The notes under the pieces are model-generated. The model was not told where the DNA came from. It made no database searches and was given only the letters and a program-made list of their open reading frames with translations. Below are positions 1 through 10,239 of a stretch of 64,000 nucleotides of DNA, one piece after another (the stretch's first letter is position 1; each line of letters begins with the position of its first letter). The translations under genes and the position numbers were made by a program. The stretch lies in assembly GCA_029532415.1 (NCBI GenBank), contig JAQOTA010000053.1, positions 5,518,001-5,582,000 of the forward strand. Reading direction: 5' to 3'. This DNA is from Marasmius tenuissimus. Its lineage: Eukaryota > Basidiomycota > Agaricomycetes > Agaricales > Marasmiaceae.

Positions 1-114
1 GGAGCGGACGGACCAGTGGAGGGGAAGTTTGCTGGTGCTTCGACAGCAGTATTCCAGGCGCTGAAAGAGAAGGGGCTATTGACATTTGATCTTGTCGAGA
101 AGACGAAACATTGA
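1..114 (+). CDS. 3' end of an unidentified protein gene (partial)
   Basis: Frame 1 is open from the window edge to a TGA at 112-114 and encodes the last 37 residues, with motifs GKFAGAST and FQALKEKGLL. The amphipathic, Lys/Glu/Leu-rich composition and G+C-balanced codon use look like real coding sequence. I do not recognise the family from this short piece. No intron signals are visible in it. The gene lies on the plus strand and is followed at once by repeat-rich DNA. Confidence 0.5.
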   Translation, partial: GADGPVEGKFAGASTAVFQALKEKGLLTFDLVEKTKH

Positions 115-1164
115 AATGTAGACGACGTGCCACTCTCCCTGACTATCATGGTACCAACACCTTTTCCATGTTTTTCACCGGCAGCAACCCGTTACTAGCC
201 CCAGTCGTCTTCACTAACCATTCGGCTGAGCGTGTGTTCAAGTAGGACCCGCTTACAACCTACCTCAACCCCATACAGCGCTGAATCCCGAGAGATAATA
301 GCTTTCGACCCATTAGCGCGCCTACTCAAGTAGCACCATACTACCATCCAGGCCGAATGACGAAATCCGAGTAGTATTCTGCTGCCACCCAAAGTTGGCC
401 TGGTTTCGGAAGTACTGCAGAACCATTTGTACGGGCCTTTCCGAGTTGAGTAGTATCCGATTACCACTTTACCACTTGCGTGAGCTGTCGTCAGCACGTC
501 ATCCCCGAGAGGTAATACCGTTCGACTCACCAGCACGTATGATCGAATAGCATCCCGCTACCACCTGTATCCAACACATCTTGAGTAGAAACCTATTACC
601 ATCCAGGCCCGACCTGAGTAGTCTTAGTAAACCAGTCGTATGGTCTTACCGTTGGGTAGTCCCTGTTTACTACCCACGCGAGCCATGGTAAGCATACAAT
701 TCCTGAGAGGTAATGATATGCGACTCACCACTGTGTACTCGGGTAGTCTCCCTTTACAACGCCAGTCCAATCCCATCCAACACCGAGGTCTTCTTTCTGT
801 GACTACTTGAGTTTGCGTCCCAGTCGAATAAGAACCAAGAGTCACACTGCAGAAACCATTCGTATTGGGCGTGTTGTTGGGTAGGATCTGCTTACTACCT
901 GCGTAAGCCGGGTACAGGGCGAGATTCCGAGAAGTAACCACGTTCGACTCGCCATTTGCATGTGCTCGATGAGCGGCTACCACTTGTACCCAGCCCATCT
1001 CGAGTGGAACCCCATTTCCACTCACAGCCGCTGCCCACAGCCAGCCCGGTTTCAGAAGTACTGGAGAACCATTCATGCGGGCCTTTTGTGAAGTGATATC
1101 TGATTATCATTCGTTGAGTGGCATTCGATTATCACCTGTGTAAGCGCTCACCATGTATTCTGTA

Positions 1165-1297
1165 ACCCCAGCCCCTCTTGGACATTCGCTGTCGATATAT
1201 TCGTACCCAGATTCCACCAAATGGTCCCCAAAAAACACCTGTGTGTACATGATGGTGGTGGTCAGACCTATCCAGATTGACTGACCAGCATTCATTC
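1165..1297. repeat. Diverged direct repeat, copy 1
   Basis: This block of about 130 bp (from CAGCCCCTCTTGGAC to GATTG ACTGACCAG) resembles 2380-2510 in the same orientation. Shared landmarks include GTACATGATGG, AGATTGACTGACCAG and a CCATATCGTCCC/CCAAATGGTCCCC segment. It lies inside the degenerate repeat tract but is not built from the 120/150-bp unit. Confidence 0.6.
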
Positions 1298-1559
1298 ACT
1301 AGAGAACCATGCGTACCGGCCTGTAGTATCTGATTGCCACCTGAGTGAGCCAGAGCAGAACTCCAATACCACTCACAATCAGCCCGTCCCCAGTAGTCTT
1401 CGTTAACCATTGAGTTGAGGTTGTGTTCGAGTAGCATCCGCTTACTGCCGCACGGCGTTCCGAAAGGTATTCATGTTCGACCCATAAGCGCGTGTGCTTG
1501 AGTAGGATCCTGCTACCACCCGCACCCAACGTTATTCGAGTAGTATCTTGATTCCTCCT

Positions 1560-2340
1560 GCCCACAGCCGGCCCGGTTTCAGTAGCACTGGAGAACCATT
1601 CGTAAGTACCTTTCGTCGAGTAGTATCCGAATACCCACCCACACCCAACGTTATTCGAGTAGTATTCTGTTTCCTCCTGCCCAGAGCCGGTCCGGCGTCA
1701 GTAGCACTGGAGAACCATTTGTACGTACCCTTTGTCGAGCAGTATCCAAATACCGCCCCCAGCACTACTGAGTAGTATCTGAATACCCACTCACACACAA
1801 CGTTAGTTGAGTAGTATTCTGATTCCTCTTGCCCAGAGCTGGCCCGGCGTCAGTAACACTGGAGAACCATTCGTACGTACCCCTCGTCGAGTAGTATCCG
1901 AATACCGCCCCCAGCACTACTAAGTAGGATCCTGCTACCACCCACACCCAATGTTATTCGAGTAGTATCTTGATTCCTCTTGCCCACAGCCGGCCCGGTT
2001 TTAGTAGCACTGGAGAACCATTCGTAAGTACCTTTCGTCGAGTAGTATCCGAATACCCACCCACACCCAACGTTATTCGAGTAGTATCTTGATTCCTCCT
2101 GCCCACAGCCGGCCTGGCGTCAGTAGCACTGGAGAACCATTCGTACGTACCCCTCGTCAAGCAGTATCCAAATACCGCCCCCAGCACTACTAAGTAGGAT
2201 CCTGCTGCCACCCACACCCAACGTTGTTTGTGTAGTATCTTGATCCCTGCTGCCTAGGGCCGGCCCGGCGTCAGTAGCACTGTAGAAGTGTTCAGACAGC
2301 CCTTTTGCTGGATAGTATCTGACTACCACCTGCATGAGCC
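1560..2340. repeat. Tandem satellite with two unit lengths (about 120 and 150 bp)
   Basis: The anchor GCCCACAGCCGGCCCGG-like word begins near 1560, 1679, 1831, 1982, 2101 and 2251. The spacings are about 119, 152, 151, 119 and 150 bp. Long units differ from short units by an extra block of about 31 bp (CCCCCAGCACTACT and the next GAGTAGTATC-type word), so long units look like short units with one internal word duplicated. Each unit holds the core CAGTAGCACTGGAGAACC. Confidence 0.75.
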
Positions 2341-2379
2341 ACCGTCAGTACATCATGTCGGGATGGATTTCACGTTAAC

Positions 2380-2510
2380 CCTTGCCTAGTCCTTCTTGAA
2401 CGTCCACTGTCAATATAGCCGTGCCCAGAGGCGTCCATATCGTCCCTAAAAAGCATCGGTGAGTACATGATGGCAGTAAGAGCTCTCGAGATTGACTGAC
2501 CAGTATTCGC
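2380..2510. repeat. Diverged direct repeat, copy 2
   Basis: Counterpart of 1165-1297. Both copies end in GATTGACTGACCAG followed by a TATTCG or CATTCA word. The pair brackets the tandem satellite at 1560-2340, which suggests a larger duplication that enclosed it. Confidence 0.6.
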
Positions 2511-2998
2511 TCTCGAGCAGCCTTTCGTTACCACTGATCCGCCAGCATTGAATAGTATCCAAGTACTAACAGAATCAAGCCGCGTCATCGTCGACCGAGA
2601 TCCAGTGGAAATGATTAACTACCCCGCTCAACATCACAACGGTTTCCAGATACTACCGAGATACACAGTACACATCAGCTGTACTGTTGCGAGAGGTGAT
2701 AGTATACCAATTCGACTCACTGTTTGCGGGTGGTATCTACATACCTCTGCAGTTGAATGATGGGGGGAGCAGTTAAAGCAGTTAATTGATGGGCCATCTC
2801 AACTGCAGCTCACGTGCTCTCAAACGGCAGGGTACAATTGACTAAACGGCAGGGTACCCATAGCACTAACTGCACGGTACGTTTTACCGTCATTCAACTC
2901 AACGCCTGTCCCAATTTTTCCCAAGGTCCCCACTACCACACAGCCTCTTTCCGCAGTAATGCTCATATTTCTTCTCTTTCAAGCTTCAGAGCCTCAGT

Positions 2999-3539
2999 CA
3001 AGGGGTGTCACCAAAAAATTTTTTATATATGATCTTCCCATATGATCTTAAGGCCCCTCAGGACCCCCCCTCCCCCCTCCCTCCTGCCATTTTGGGAAGG
3101 TGATTCCCACAGTCACATGTCATCCCCTTCTAGTAAACAGTGTATTTCCCGGCCTGAACAGGTGCTACAGCTGCAGAATAGGTACTAAGAGCCTCCAAGT
3201 ACTGGTAGAAGTCTACTGGGCTGGATTATAATATGGTACGTTTAATAGGAAGGCCCAGACTGCAAACTCCATTGTTGGTGGGACATACCTTCCGAATTCA
3301 GCAACCTGTACAATCAACGCCGGGTTTTGGGGCAAAACATGCAAGTATAGGTAGTTTTTGTTGATTGCTTCATTCCACAGCTTCCCAACATCCTAAATGA
3401 GGGTTCAAAAATATTAAAAGTGCTCCCAAGACCCTTCCAGAACATACTTAAGAGGGGGTAACTTTTGGACCTTAAGGCCTCGGGGACCCCCCCTCCCCCC
3501 CTACCCCATATGACCGAGATGCCCGGGTGACACCCCTTG
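2999..3539. mobile_element. Non-autonomous hAT-like DNA transposon (MITE), 541 bp
   Basis: The left end CAAGGGGTGTCACC (2999-3012) is the exact reverse complement of the right end at 3526-3539, so the terminal inverted repeats are 14 bp and perfect. The element is flanked by a perfect 8-bp direct duplication GCCTCAGT at 2991-2998 and 3540-3547. An 8-bp target duplication with CA..TG termini fits the hAT superfamily. There is no transposase frame inside, so it must have been moved in trans. Two C-rich blocks (near 3050-3080 and 3473-3505) repeat the word CTTAAGGCC in the same orientation. Confidence 0.9.
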
Positions 3540-3639
3540 GCCTCAGTATAACTAATTTGTACGTCTCTCTTATTCCTCTTGACTGCGGAAAAAACCTATT
3601 CAGTTCTGTTCCCGAGAATCTATAAGTTAGACCGGACCG

Positions 3640-4063
3640 TAGGTACGAGACATCCGTGTATTACATACTGAAAATGTATAAAAGGACTGAGGATTTCGCC
3701 AGAAATCCTCAGTCTAGATATTTTGCGCCCCTCCCGTGTTTTCTTTTGCCCCCACTGTTGTTTCTGCCCTATTTCTCTGTGCTGTTTCGTCTCCCCTCTC
3801 CTACTCTCTATTTTTCCTAGTTCTAGATAGCCTTAGCTATCTCCAGCTGTCTCTCCCGCTCCTAGTATAGCTTTTCCCTTGCACTTTTTGTGCACAATTC
3901 TTTGTTCCCTTCAATCCTGTTATTCTTCGAGTCCCTCGTTGTTCTCGTAGATAGCATTGACTCCTTATATAATAATAAAGAGTCCTGATTTTGTTTCAAA
4001 CACTTGTGTGGTTCTGATCGGACTAAGTCTGAGATTCCCGCCCCGAGTTTTGACATTACAATA
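3640..4063 (+). mobile_element. Possible LTR remnant or short transcription unit
   Basis: The stretch has a TATA box (TATAAAAGG, 3677-3685), an immediately following hairpin, a long C/T-rich leader-like segment (3720-3860), and AATAAA near 3973. It ends in TTACA, as LTRs often do. No target duplication matching a TG..CA element could be found and the presumed 5' part is short, so it may be a truncated LTR or an unrelated noncoding unit. The minus-strand frame through it shows no known domain. Confidence 0.3.
3685..3714. other. Perfect 13-bp inverted repeat directly after a TATA box
   Basis: GACTGAGGATTTC (3685-3697), a 4-nt loop, and its exact complement (3702-3714). The stem starts where TATAAAAGG ends, so a transcript starting about 25-30 nt downstream of the TATA box would begin inside or just after the stem. 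Confidence 0.8.
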
Positions 4064-4079
4064 GCGTGTATTAAATTCT

Positions 4080-4100
4080 AGATACTTAACACAAGTATCT
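4080..4100. other. Small palindrome
   Basis: AGATACTT and AAGTATCT are perfect complements separated by AACAC. No gene boundary is attached to it. Confidence 0.6.
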
Positions 4101-4329
4101 ACGTTGGTGTTCTAATTCCTGAGCAGTCATTTTGCTCCCTCAATCTCCACGTCCCGTGTTGTGTTGCGCGTTAGCAGTCGCCGTTTAAGACTTAAAACCT
4201 CGGTTCCCGAGTGCATCGGTTGGTTGCAGCTTCGTCACAGGTCCGCAGAATCGGTTTTTCATCGACGGGTAAAACCCTCTACTTAACAGTAGCGGGAATC
4301 TCTGGCTGAGAATTTGCTTCCGTTTTACA

Positions 4330-4367
4330 GGCCCCTCACGACTCAGCTTGCTCGTCCGTGAGGGGCC
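4330..4367. other. 11-bp inverted repeat downstream of GWT1
   Basis: GGCCCCTCACG (4330-4340) and its exact complement (4357-4367) are separated by 16 nt. It lies about 70 bp past the GWT1 stop codon, within the probable 3' UTR or terminator region of that minus-strand gene. Confidence 0.7.
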
Positions 4368-4436
4368 GCGTGACAGGCCTAACTCCGAGGCACAATCTGG
4401 ACTTCAACGTCACGGTCTCCGAGCTTTGGAATTACT

Positions 4437-6461
4437 CTACAAATTCAACAGCCTTTTATTCCTAAAGACCCAAGCTACAAGACATATCCCAAGCCCATAC
4501 CCACTCAAAATAACCATCGCCCAAAAGTCCGAAGTATCCAGCGTTCGAACGGTCAGGTTTACGAGTCCCGTAGCTACGTTCGACTAGAAAAGGAGGGGGA
4601 TGAGGGTTAGGTCAGGAATGGTTGTCAGTCAGCAAGAGAGAACTCACCAATAAGAAAAGCACAAGCCCATTCTTATTAATAGCCACAAAAATCGCCGGGG
4701 GTACTTCATCCAAACTCGAATTGTCCGTATAGTCAACCACATCCTTCGCGTCAACCTTGTCCTTGTCCTTATATTTCGGTTTACGAGGAAGAGGCGTCGG
4801 GAAGAATACCATATCCAGGAGCATGTATCCCAGAATGAAAGACGTGTTGTACGCGCACACCCAGAATACGTATGATACGTTCACCTTTTATCGTTCGCAA
4901 GTCAGCACCGGCGAAGAGAAAAAGTTGACAAAAAACATACCAATCTCCTCGACGGTCCTTTCCCACCATCAAGCCCCAACACCCTCACCAGACCGAAATA
5001 CATCCACCAAACGGAGGCGTACGAACCCAACTCGGCTAGGGTTTTATCCGTCTGTCGTGGGGCGGTGAGTTTTTTGATATCGTCATCTTCTGTTCGAAGT
5101 TTTCCGAGCTGGCGACGGATTCGACGGAAGTACGAGGGGGTGGGTGGGAGTATGAGCACCCCCGTGGTTAGTCCGAAAAGGTGAACGGCGAGGTAGCCTG
5201 GGAAGGTGTGAGCGTGAGGTGGAACCAGAGCGAACTTTGTACTCACCGGTGAGGGAGACAAGCCCTTCCTTATTCGCGCTGATGAGAGATAGACGTGGGG
5301 CGGTGAATACGTAGTCTTCAACGCCATACTTGGATAGAGCAATCTGATGAACTAATTGTACCCCCAGTTGAGGTTAAAAATTCATCGCGAACGAAAAGGA
5401 ACGGTGTTGGGCTCACGAAACATAACTGCCATTCCAAGTGTAGTGATCGAGCAATACGCCATGAAAGGGTGAAGTAAGACTTGTAGAATAGGTAGAACAG
5501 CCAGAGTGAGGAAGAAATTCCAATGGACGCCGTATTCTGTCTCGTGTTCCTGGTTCGTGTTAGTGCTAGCGCCGATGAAATTTGTAAAGGTGTGCTCACA
5601 GGATAATCCGTTCCCTTCACCAGCACGACTCTGACGAGTCCAAGTAAGATAACGGGGATCATCTTCCGGACTATATTCTTGACTTTGGGTGCGAGAGGTA
5701 ACAACAAATGACCCGGATCCTTGATCAACGGCAGAGCAGATACGAGTCCTTGAGTGAACACAAACGATCCGACACCCAAATCCATCTGCGCAAGGCGGGT
5801 CAATTTAGCACAGATGCACCAAGGAAAGGCACACACGACGCACCAACGACACCCCAAATGTTTCGCACTTTGCCAGACTCCTCGGGAAAATGGGAAAATC
5901 CACCGCCAGAATAGCAAGGATAGTCATCATGAGCATGTGTGCTCTGTAGGTCGTGACACAATTGAGCTGGGGAACTGTAACCTTCGGCCTGGGAAATTCG
6001 AGAGTGGGTGGTTCTTGAGGTGATACCGGGCACGTCCACGTTCTCGGGCTGGAAAATTCGGGAGTTGATGGTTCTCGAGGTGATATGGGGGAAGTCAGCG
6101 TGGAGGAAGAGGTACTCCGCGTTCTTTCCTCGGTTTCAAGTACACTAGAGCTGCTGCTGGAGCTGCGAATGATAGGAATAGAATTCCGGGTTGGTTGGCG
6201 AACACGGTCATTGAAAGTAGGAGAGGGAATATGAGCAGTAGCCAGGACGTAGTGAATCCTCTGGTGGGACTCGAGGGAAACCTTGTTCTCAGGGCATAGT
6301 AGAGAGCTATCGATGACTGTGAAATGGGTCAATACAAGCACCAGGGGGGGAGGCTTCAGTGAACGCACCAGTGCTGTGGAAGACACGATGTTGATATACA
6401 CGACTGAAGAGCCAGCCAGACCTGATACTGATTCTATTTTGCGAGTTTTGTAGTCGTCCAT
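4437..6461 (-). CDS. GWT1: GPI-anchored wall transfer protein / inositol acyltransferase
   Basis: Gwt1/PIG-W acylates the inositol ring of GlcN-PI in the ER, an early step of GPI-anchor synthesis. The model is complement(4437..4583, 4648..4884, 4941..5197, 5247..5351, 5417..5549, 5600..5785, 5844..5966, 6116..6316, 6369..6461): 493 residues, matching the family size. Diagnostic motifs are TTYRAHM and [20 protein letters not shown] before the junction at 5786-5843, then [28 protein letters not shown] and ISANKEGL. Many hydrophobic segments fit a polytopic ER membrane protein. Introns are 49-65 nt with GTGAG/GTATG donors. The exception is the 149-nt intron 5967-6115, which has a weak GTACCT donor and an internal duplication, so that junction is uncertain. 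The start is the ATG of [10 protein letters not shown] at 6461. It is a single-copy housekeeping gene among accessory DNA. Confidence 0.88.
5990..6085. repeat. Direct duplication inside a putative GWT1 intron
   Basis: A unit of about 36 bp (AAATTCG..GAGT..TGGTTCT..GAGGTGATA) occurs at about 5990-6027 and 6048-6085. On the minus strand it also reads in frame as a proline-rich linker, so the same DNA could be a retained coding linker rather than an intron. Confidence 0.6.
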
Positions 6462-6757
6462 TTGGCCATTGATGTGAAACTAGAGAGAAGTGCTCAGCGA
6501 TGACAGAGACAGAGTTTCTCGAGAACCGTTCAGAGCTGTGGTGGTCGTTTGGGAACGAGCAGCCAGCGAGCAGCACAAACAGCATATTTGCCGCCCGGCC
6601 CCGTAGGCATAATTTCCCAAAATGTGACTCAATAGGTCACGCGGTTCTGTGCTTGGATTTGAACCACGAACTCCTTAAACGATGGACGGGTCAGGTATGA
6701 ATCCCAACCTCTATTGTGTTCTCACTGCTCAGTCTTGACTTCTTACCATCAGCCACC
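6462..6757. promoter_or_regulatory. Divergent promoter region between GWT1 and the first FunK1 gene
   Basis: The two genes diverge across 296 bp. The part near 6590-6690 (TAGGCATAATTTCCC, a GTGACTC..GGTCACGCG block, and GAACCACGAA) recurs before the second kinase gene (about 10010-10080) and again without a gene at about 13045-13110. That makes it a duplicated 5' flank and probable promoter. A GCCACC context precedes the kinase ATG. Confidence 0.6.
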
Positions 6758-9257
6758 ATGCCGGACGCGTCCAAACCCTCCAACATTCAACACAGAAATA
6801 CACCCCGAAAGGGAGATTACACACACTATAGCACATACACGCAGGGACACACGAATCTGGGGACCACACTTCCAAAGTTCAACCTCTCCTACTTCTTGGA
6901 GAGCGTTGTGCCAGAAGTTACAGAAGATAGGGTAGGCGAGGTCTTCCAAAAGCTCGTCGACAACAAGACAATTGTGTATAACGAGGCGACCGAAGAGCAC
7001 AGATGGTGCTGGTATGATGTGGATCCTTCGGAGATGGATGGCTCGGAGAATAAGGTATACAAATACCTGGAGGACATCTCTGAGGCGGTTGTGAAGGTGG
7101 CACAGGAAGGTTGGAAGGCTGGGCAACAACCGACTGTTCGGTTCACATGCAACCCGAATCACGCATCGCTATCGGATACTCAAAATAGCGGGTTCATGAC
7201 TGACGGTGACCAGGAGCTCATCGTTCCCGGCGGCGAAAAGGACCTTCTCGATAGTGTGACGACGGCAGAGTTCAAGAAGAAGGTCGGGAAAGAGAACTCG
7301 AACGATGTAGGTGGTTACCCCTTTTTGCTCGAATGATTCCTCATTCTTTGCCGGACAGAACGTTAGGAAACTGCTCGGAAACTCGACACACATGATGTCC
7401 TCCGATCCAAGGCGTCGCTTTCGCTTCGGTATTACTATTGAAGACACCAACATGCGACTTTGGTACTTCTCGCGAGCTCTTAACTATGTCACTCACAGTT
7501 TCAACTTCATCACGGTACGTCGCCTTTCTCCCAATTAACCGCCCTCCTTATTTTCCGTTCTAGAACCCAAAACCGTTCATTCAATTCCTACTCGCGACAT
7601 CGTTTGCCACTCAAGAGGAGCTCGGCTATGACCCCACCGTACTTCGTATCAACGTCGACGGCGAGTGGGTCTATGATTATTGCATTCACGACGAGAAGGG
7701 AACACATTGGTACCGTACAGTGGAGTCTTTGGACACCCATCGTGCGGCACGGCTTCCTGGTCGCGGCGTCCGCATATGGGTGGTCAAACCTCTCGATAAG
7801 AATCGCCAGCCGTACACTAAGGGCGCGAAGAAGGACAAGAGATACGTTCTGAAGGACTACTGGCTTCCGATGGACTCGAAGAGTGAGAAAGAGATCGCGG
7901 ACGCTATTGTAGAGGCAGCGGTGAAAAAGGGGAGGAATGCAGCGGATGTCAGGAAGCATCTTATGACCATCATGCATGACTGGGCTGTTTCGGTCGATGG
8001 ACAAAACGACGATAGCGATCTCCACCTTCGTCAAAATATGCCCCCTCCCAACTACAAAGAACACATCCTCAAACAGGACCTCGAAACCCCTCCCACACAG
8101 CCCCAGCTTTCCAGCAGCGTGAACTCCATTCCCACTGGTGGGCTCAATATACCCGCAGAGAAGCCGCAGAATGATGTTCCCCTGAAGTCTCAAAGGAGGC
8201 GGATCTTCGAACCTCGTGTCCACCGTCGACTGGTCTTCAAAGAGGTTGGACAACCATTGAATAAGATCAGGGATCAGAAGGTGCTGGCGCAATGCTTGAC
8301 GGAAGCGTTAGATGGTACGTGTGCGCTTCCGTCTGCCTGGAGATTGAGGGCTAACTCTCACGGCAGGTCTAAGTGACTTCTATCTTGCCGAGTATGTTCA
8401 CCGCGATGTCTCGAACGGGAACCTGCTACGATGCAAACTCGAAGATGGCGGCTATATCTGCAAGATTTCTGATCTCGAGTACGCTCGCCCTCGCTTGGTG
8501 GAGGAAAAGGTGGATTCGAAACCCCACGATTTCAAGACTGTAAGTCCCGTCATTTCTGATCGTCCACCCAAAACTCACGAGATCACATCAGGGTACACCA
8601 GCCTTCATGGCTGTGGAAGTACAAGTTGACGACTACGTTTTCGGACCCCTGTTGAATATCATAGCCGACACGAGCGGCCAAGGACCTCAGTTTCTGCACA
8701 ACTACCTCCATGACGTGGAAGGATTATGGTGGATTATGATGTACAGTCTATTTTCCACAGGACCTGCATCAGAGACTCTGCCATCCCCAGAAGGCTTGAA
8801 CGATCGAATGGCGAAAAGAGACCAATTGTTTCCTGCCTTGATTACTGACAGCGTCATTCGTCGAGATTTTATGACCAACGTCAAAATCCGTCAACGATAT
8901 GTGTCGACCCTTCCACAACCGTATCAAGCTCTCGCAGCCAATATGGCTGAAGCTCTTGTGCAACTCGTGAAGCTCTACTGGTCCGCGGACCGCGACGTTC
9001 TCAACCATGCTTCCTTCAAAGACACCTACCGCACACTCCTCCCCTTTTTTGCGAAAGCGAAGGAGTTAGGGGTCGAGAGCGTGCTTCCATTGGAAGAATT
9101 GAGGCCCAAGCCTCAGCCGAACGACTGGCCGACAGTCGCAGCGACGACCCCCGTTACCCGCAAGCGTTCTCGCGCAACCGCACGGGCCGGAAATGACATC
9201 GACGATTCAGAGCATACGTCCAAGAACCGGAAGACGGCCCAGACACGTTCACCCTGA
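6758..9257 (+). CDS. FunK1-type fungal protein kinase, copy 1
   Basis: Exons 6758..7306, 7359..7514, 7564..8314, 8367..8539 and 8592..9257 join to 764 residues with all phases consistent. The start ATG has the context GCCACCATGCC. The first half carries the family's conserved block (RRFRFGITIEDTNMRLWYFS). Exon 4 holds the catalytic loop HRDVSNGN (His about 497) and KISDLEYAR, where DLE replaces the usual DFG. Exon 5 opens with GTPAFMAVEV and has HNYLHDVEGLWWIMMY, typical of fungal-type kinases. The C-terminus is basic (KRSRATARA, KNRKTAQ) and could be a bipartite nuclear signal. FunK1 kinases are expanded in Agaricomycetes; their substrates are mostly unknown. The gene is the upstream member of a tandem pair. 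Confidence 0.88.
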
Positions 9258-10239
9258 ACGGGACTCTGATTGCACGTTCACCCGGCGAGCCACATAATGT
9301 GTTCAGTACCTAATCTTCACCACTTTCCACTTACTCTCGGCTCTCGCTCGCATTTCTGGACCCTTTGTATCAATCATACCAATTCATGTATTAATACTCA
9401 AAATGAATTATGACCTAGACGTTTGTGGATTCCAATGCCATGTATCTGTATCACACCAAATCATAGATATGTACAACCAGCTCGAATCGACGCTCGGAAT
9501 CATTGAACAAACAGAAAGACGGAAAGATAGTTGGGAGTGGGGGGGGTTTGGGGACGTTGATCTTGGTCTTCAAATTTTCTATTCCGTTTTCTTCGTTGGA
9601 GGGTTGGAGGGAGCCTGTCAACATACGTACATAGTCTCGCGCGCCATCCTGACGATGACGATAATCGATCCCTGCACTGTCAACAGTCGATCTGAGGAAA
9701 CTTACAGGAGTCCGAGGGGAGGTTCGTTCGCCACACTTGAAGTCGTGGGACGAATCTTCTGAACGGGAGGGAGGTTCAAGGTATTGAGCGTTGATTTAAA
9801 CTTGTTGCCAGTTCGTACGTTGATAGCATGTCTTGGATGTCGATGAGCGGTAATACTAAATGCAGCGGAGTCAGTGGATAAAAGCAGCAAAATCAAGATT
9901 TTTGAGGCCGTCGCAAGGTGTTATTGAGCTTGTTAGCCTGAGGCGACTGGAGGAACATGAGAGTTTAGAAGGAAAGCACCTTCCAGGCATAACTGCAGTG
10001 GACCGTCGGCATAATTCCCCAGTTTGTGACTCGTTGAGGTCACGCGCTTCCACTGGCACTTGAACCTCAACCACGAATCGGAACAATGGACGCGTCCAGG
10101 TTTATAAATCTCAACTTTCATTGTACTCTAGCTGTTCACCATTCTGACCTCCTACCATCAGCTGCTACACCGGACGCGCCTAACCCCTCCTACAATACTC
10201 AATACCGGAATTGGAAAGGCCTTATACACGGAGGGCAAT
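9258..10239. other. Intergenic region between the FunK1 genes; part of the duplicated unit
   Basis: The region holds the copy 1 3' flank (ACTTTCCACTTACTCTCG and GAATTATG words, repeated after copy 2) and, near 9900-10080, the 5' flank of copy 2. A TATA-like TTTATAAATC lies at 10101-10110. A minus-strand frame at 9702-9896 starts with a short hydrophobic stretch (MILLLLSTDSAAFSITA), but the matching place after copy 2 is not conserved, so I do not call it a gene. Confidence 0.5.

Larger units (their letters stand above)
190..2760. repeat. Degenerate repeat tract
   Basis: The tract is built from many variants of a few words: GAGTAGTATCCGA-like, GAACCATTCGTACG-like, CCAACGTTATTCGAG-like and GCCGGCCCGG-like. 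Spacing is irregular in the left half and regular from about 1560 to 2340. Open frames on both strands here are repeat-driven and show no recognisable domain. It separates the gene fragment at 1-114 from the hAT-like element at 2999. Confidence 0.75.

Noticed and set aside
195..1798. Several minus-strand frames of 60-150 codons
   Set aside because: They follow the degenerate satellite words, change frame with repeat copies and show no domain.
1560..2340. CRISPR-like array
   Set aside because: Units are long and fully repetitive without unique spacers, in a eukaryote.
3657..4060. Complete solo LTR
   Set aside because: TG..CA ends can be chosen but the 5-bp flanks do not match and the TATA box is too close to the left end.
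9702..9896. Small minus-strand frame with signal-peptide-like start
   Set aside because: The only matching downstream intron would be 34 nt, and the frame is not conserved in the duplicated unit after 12540.
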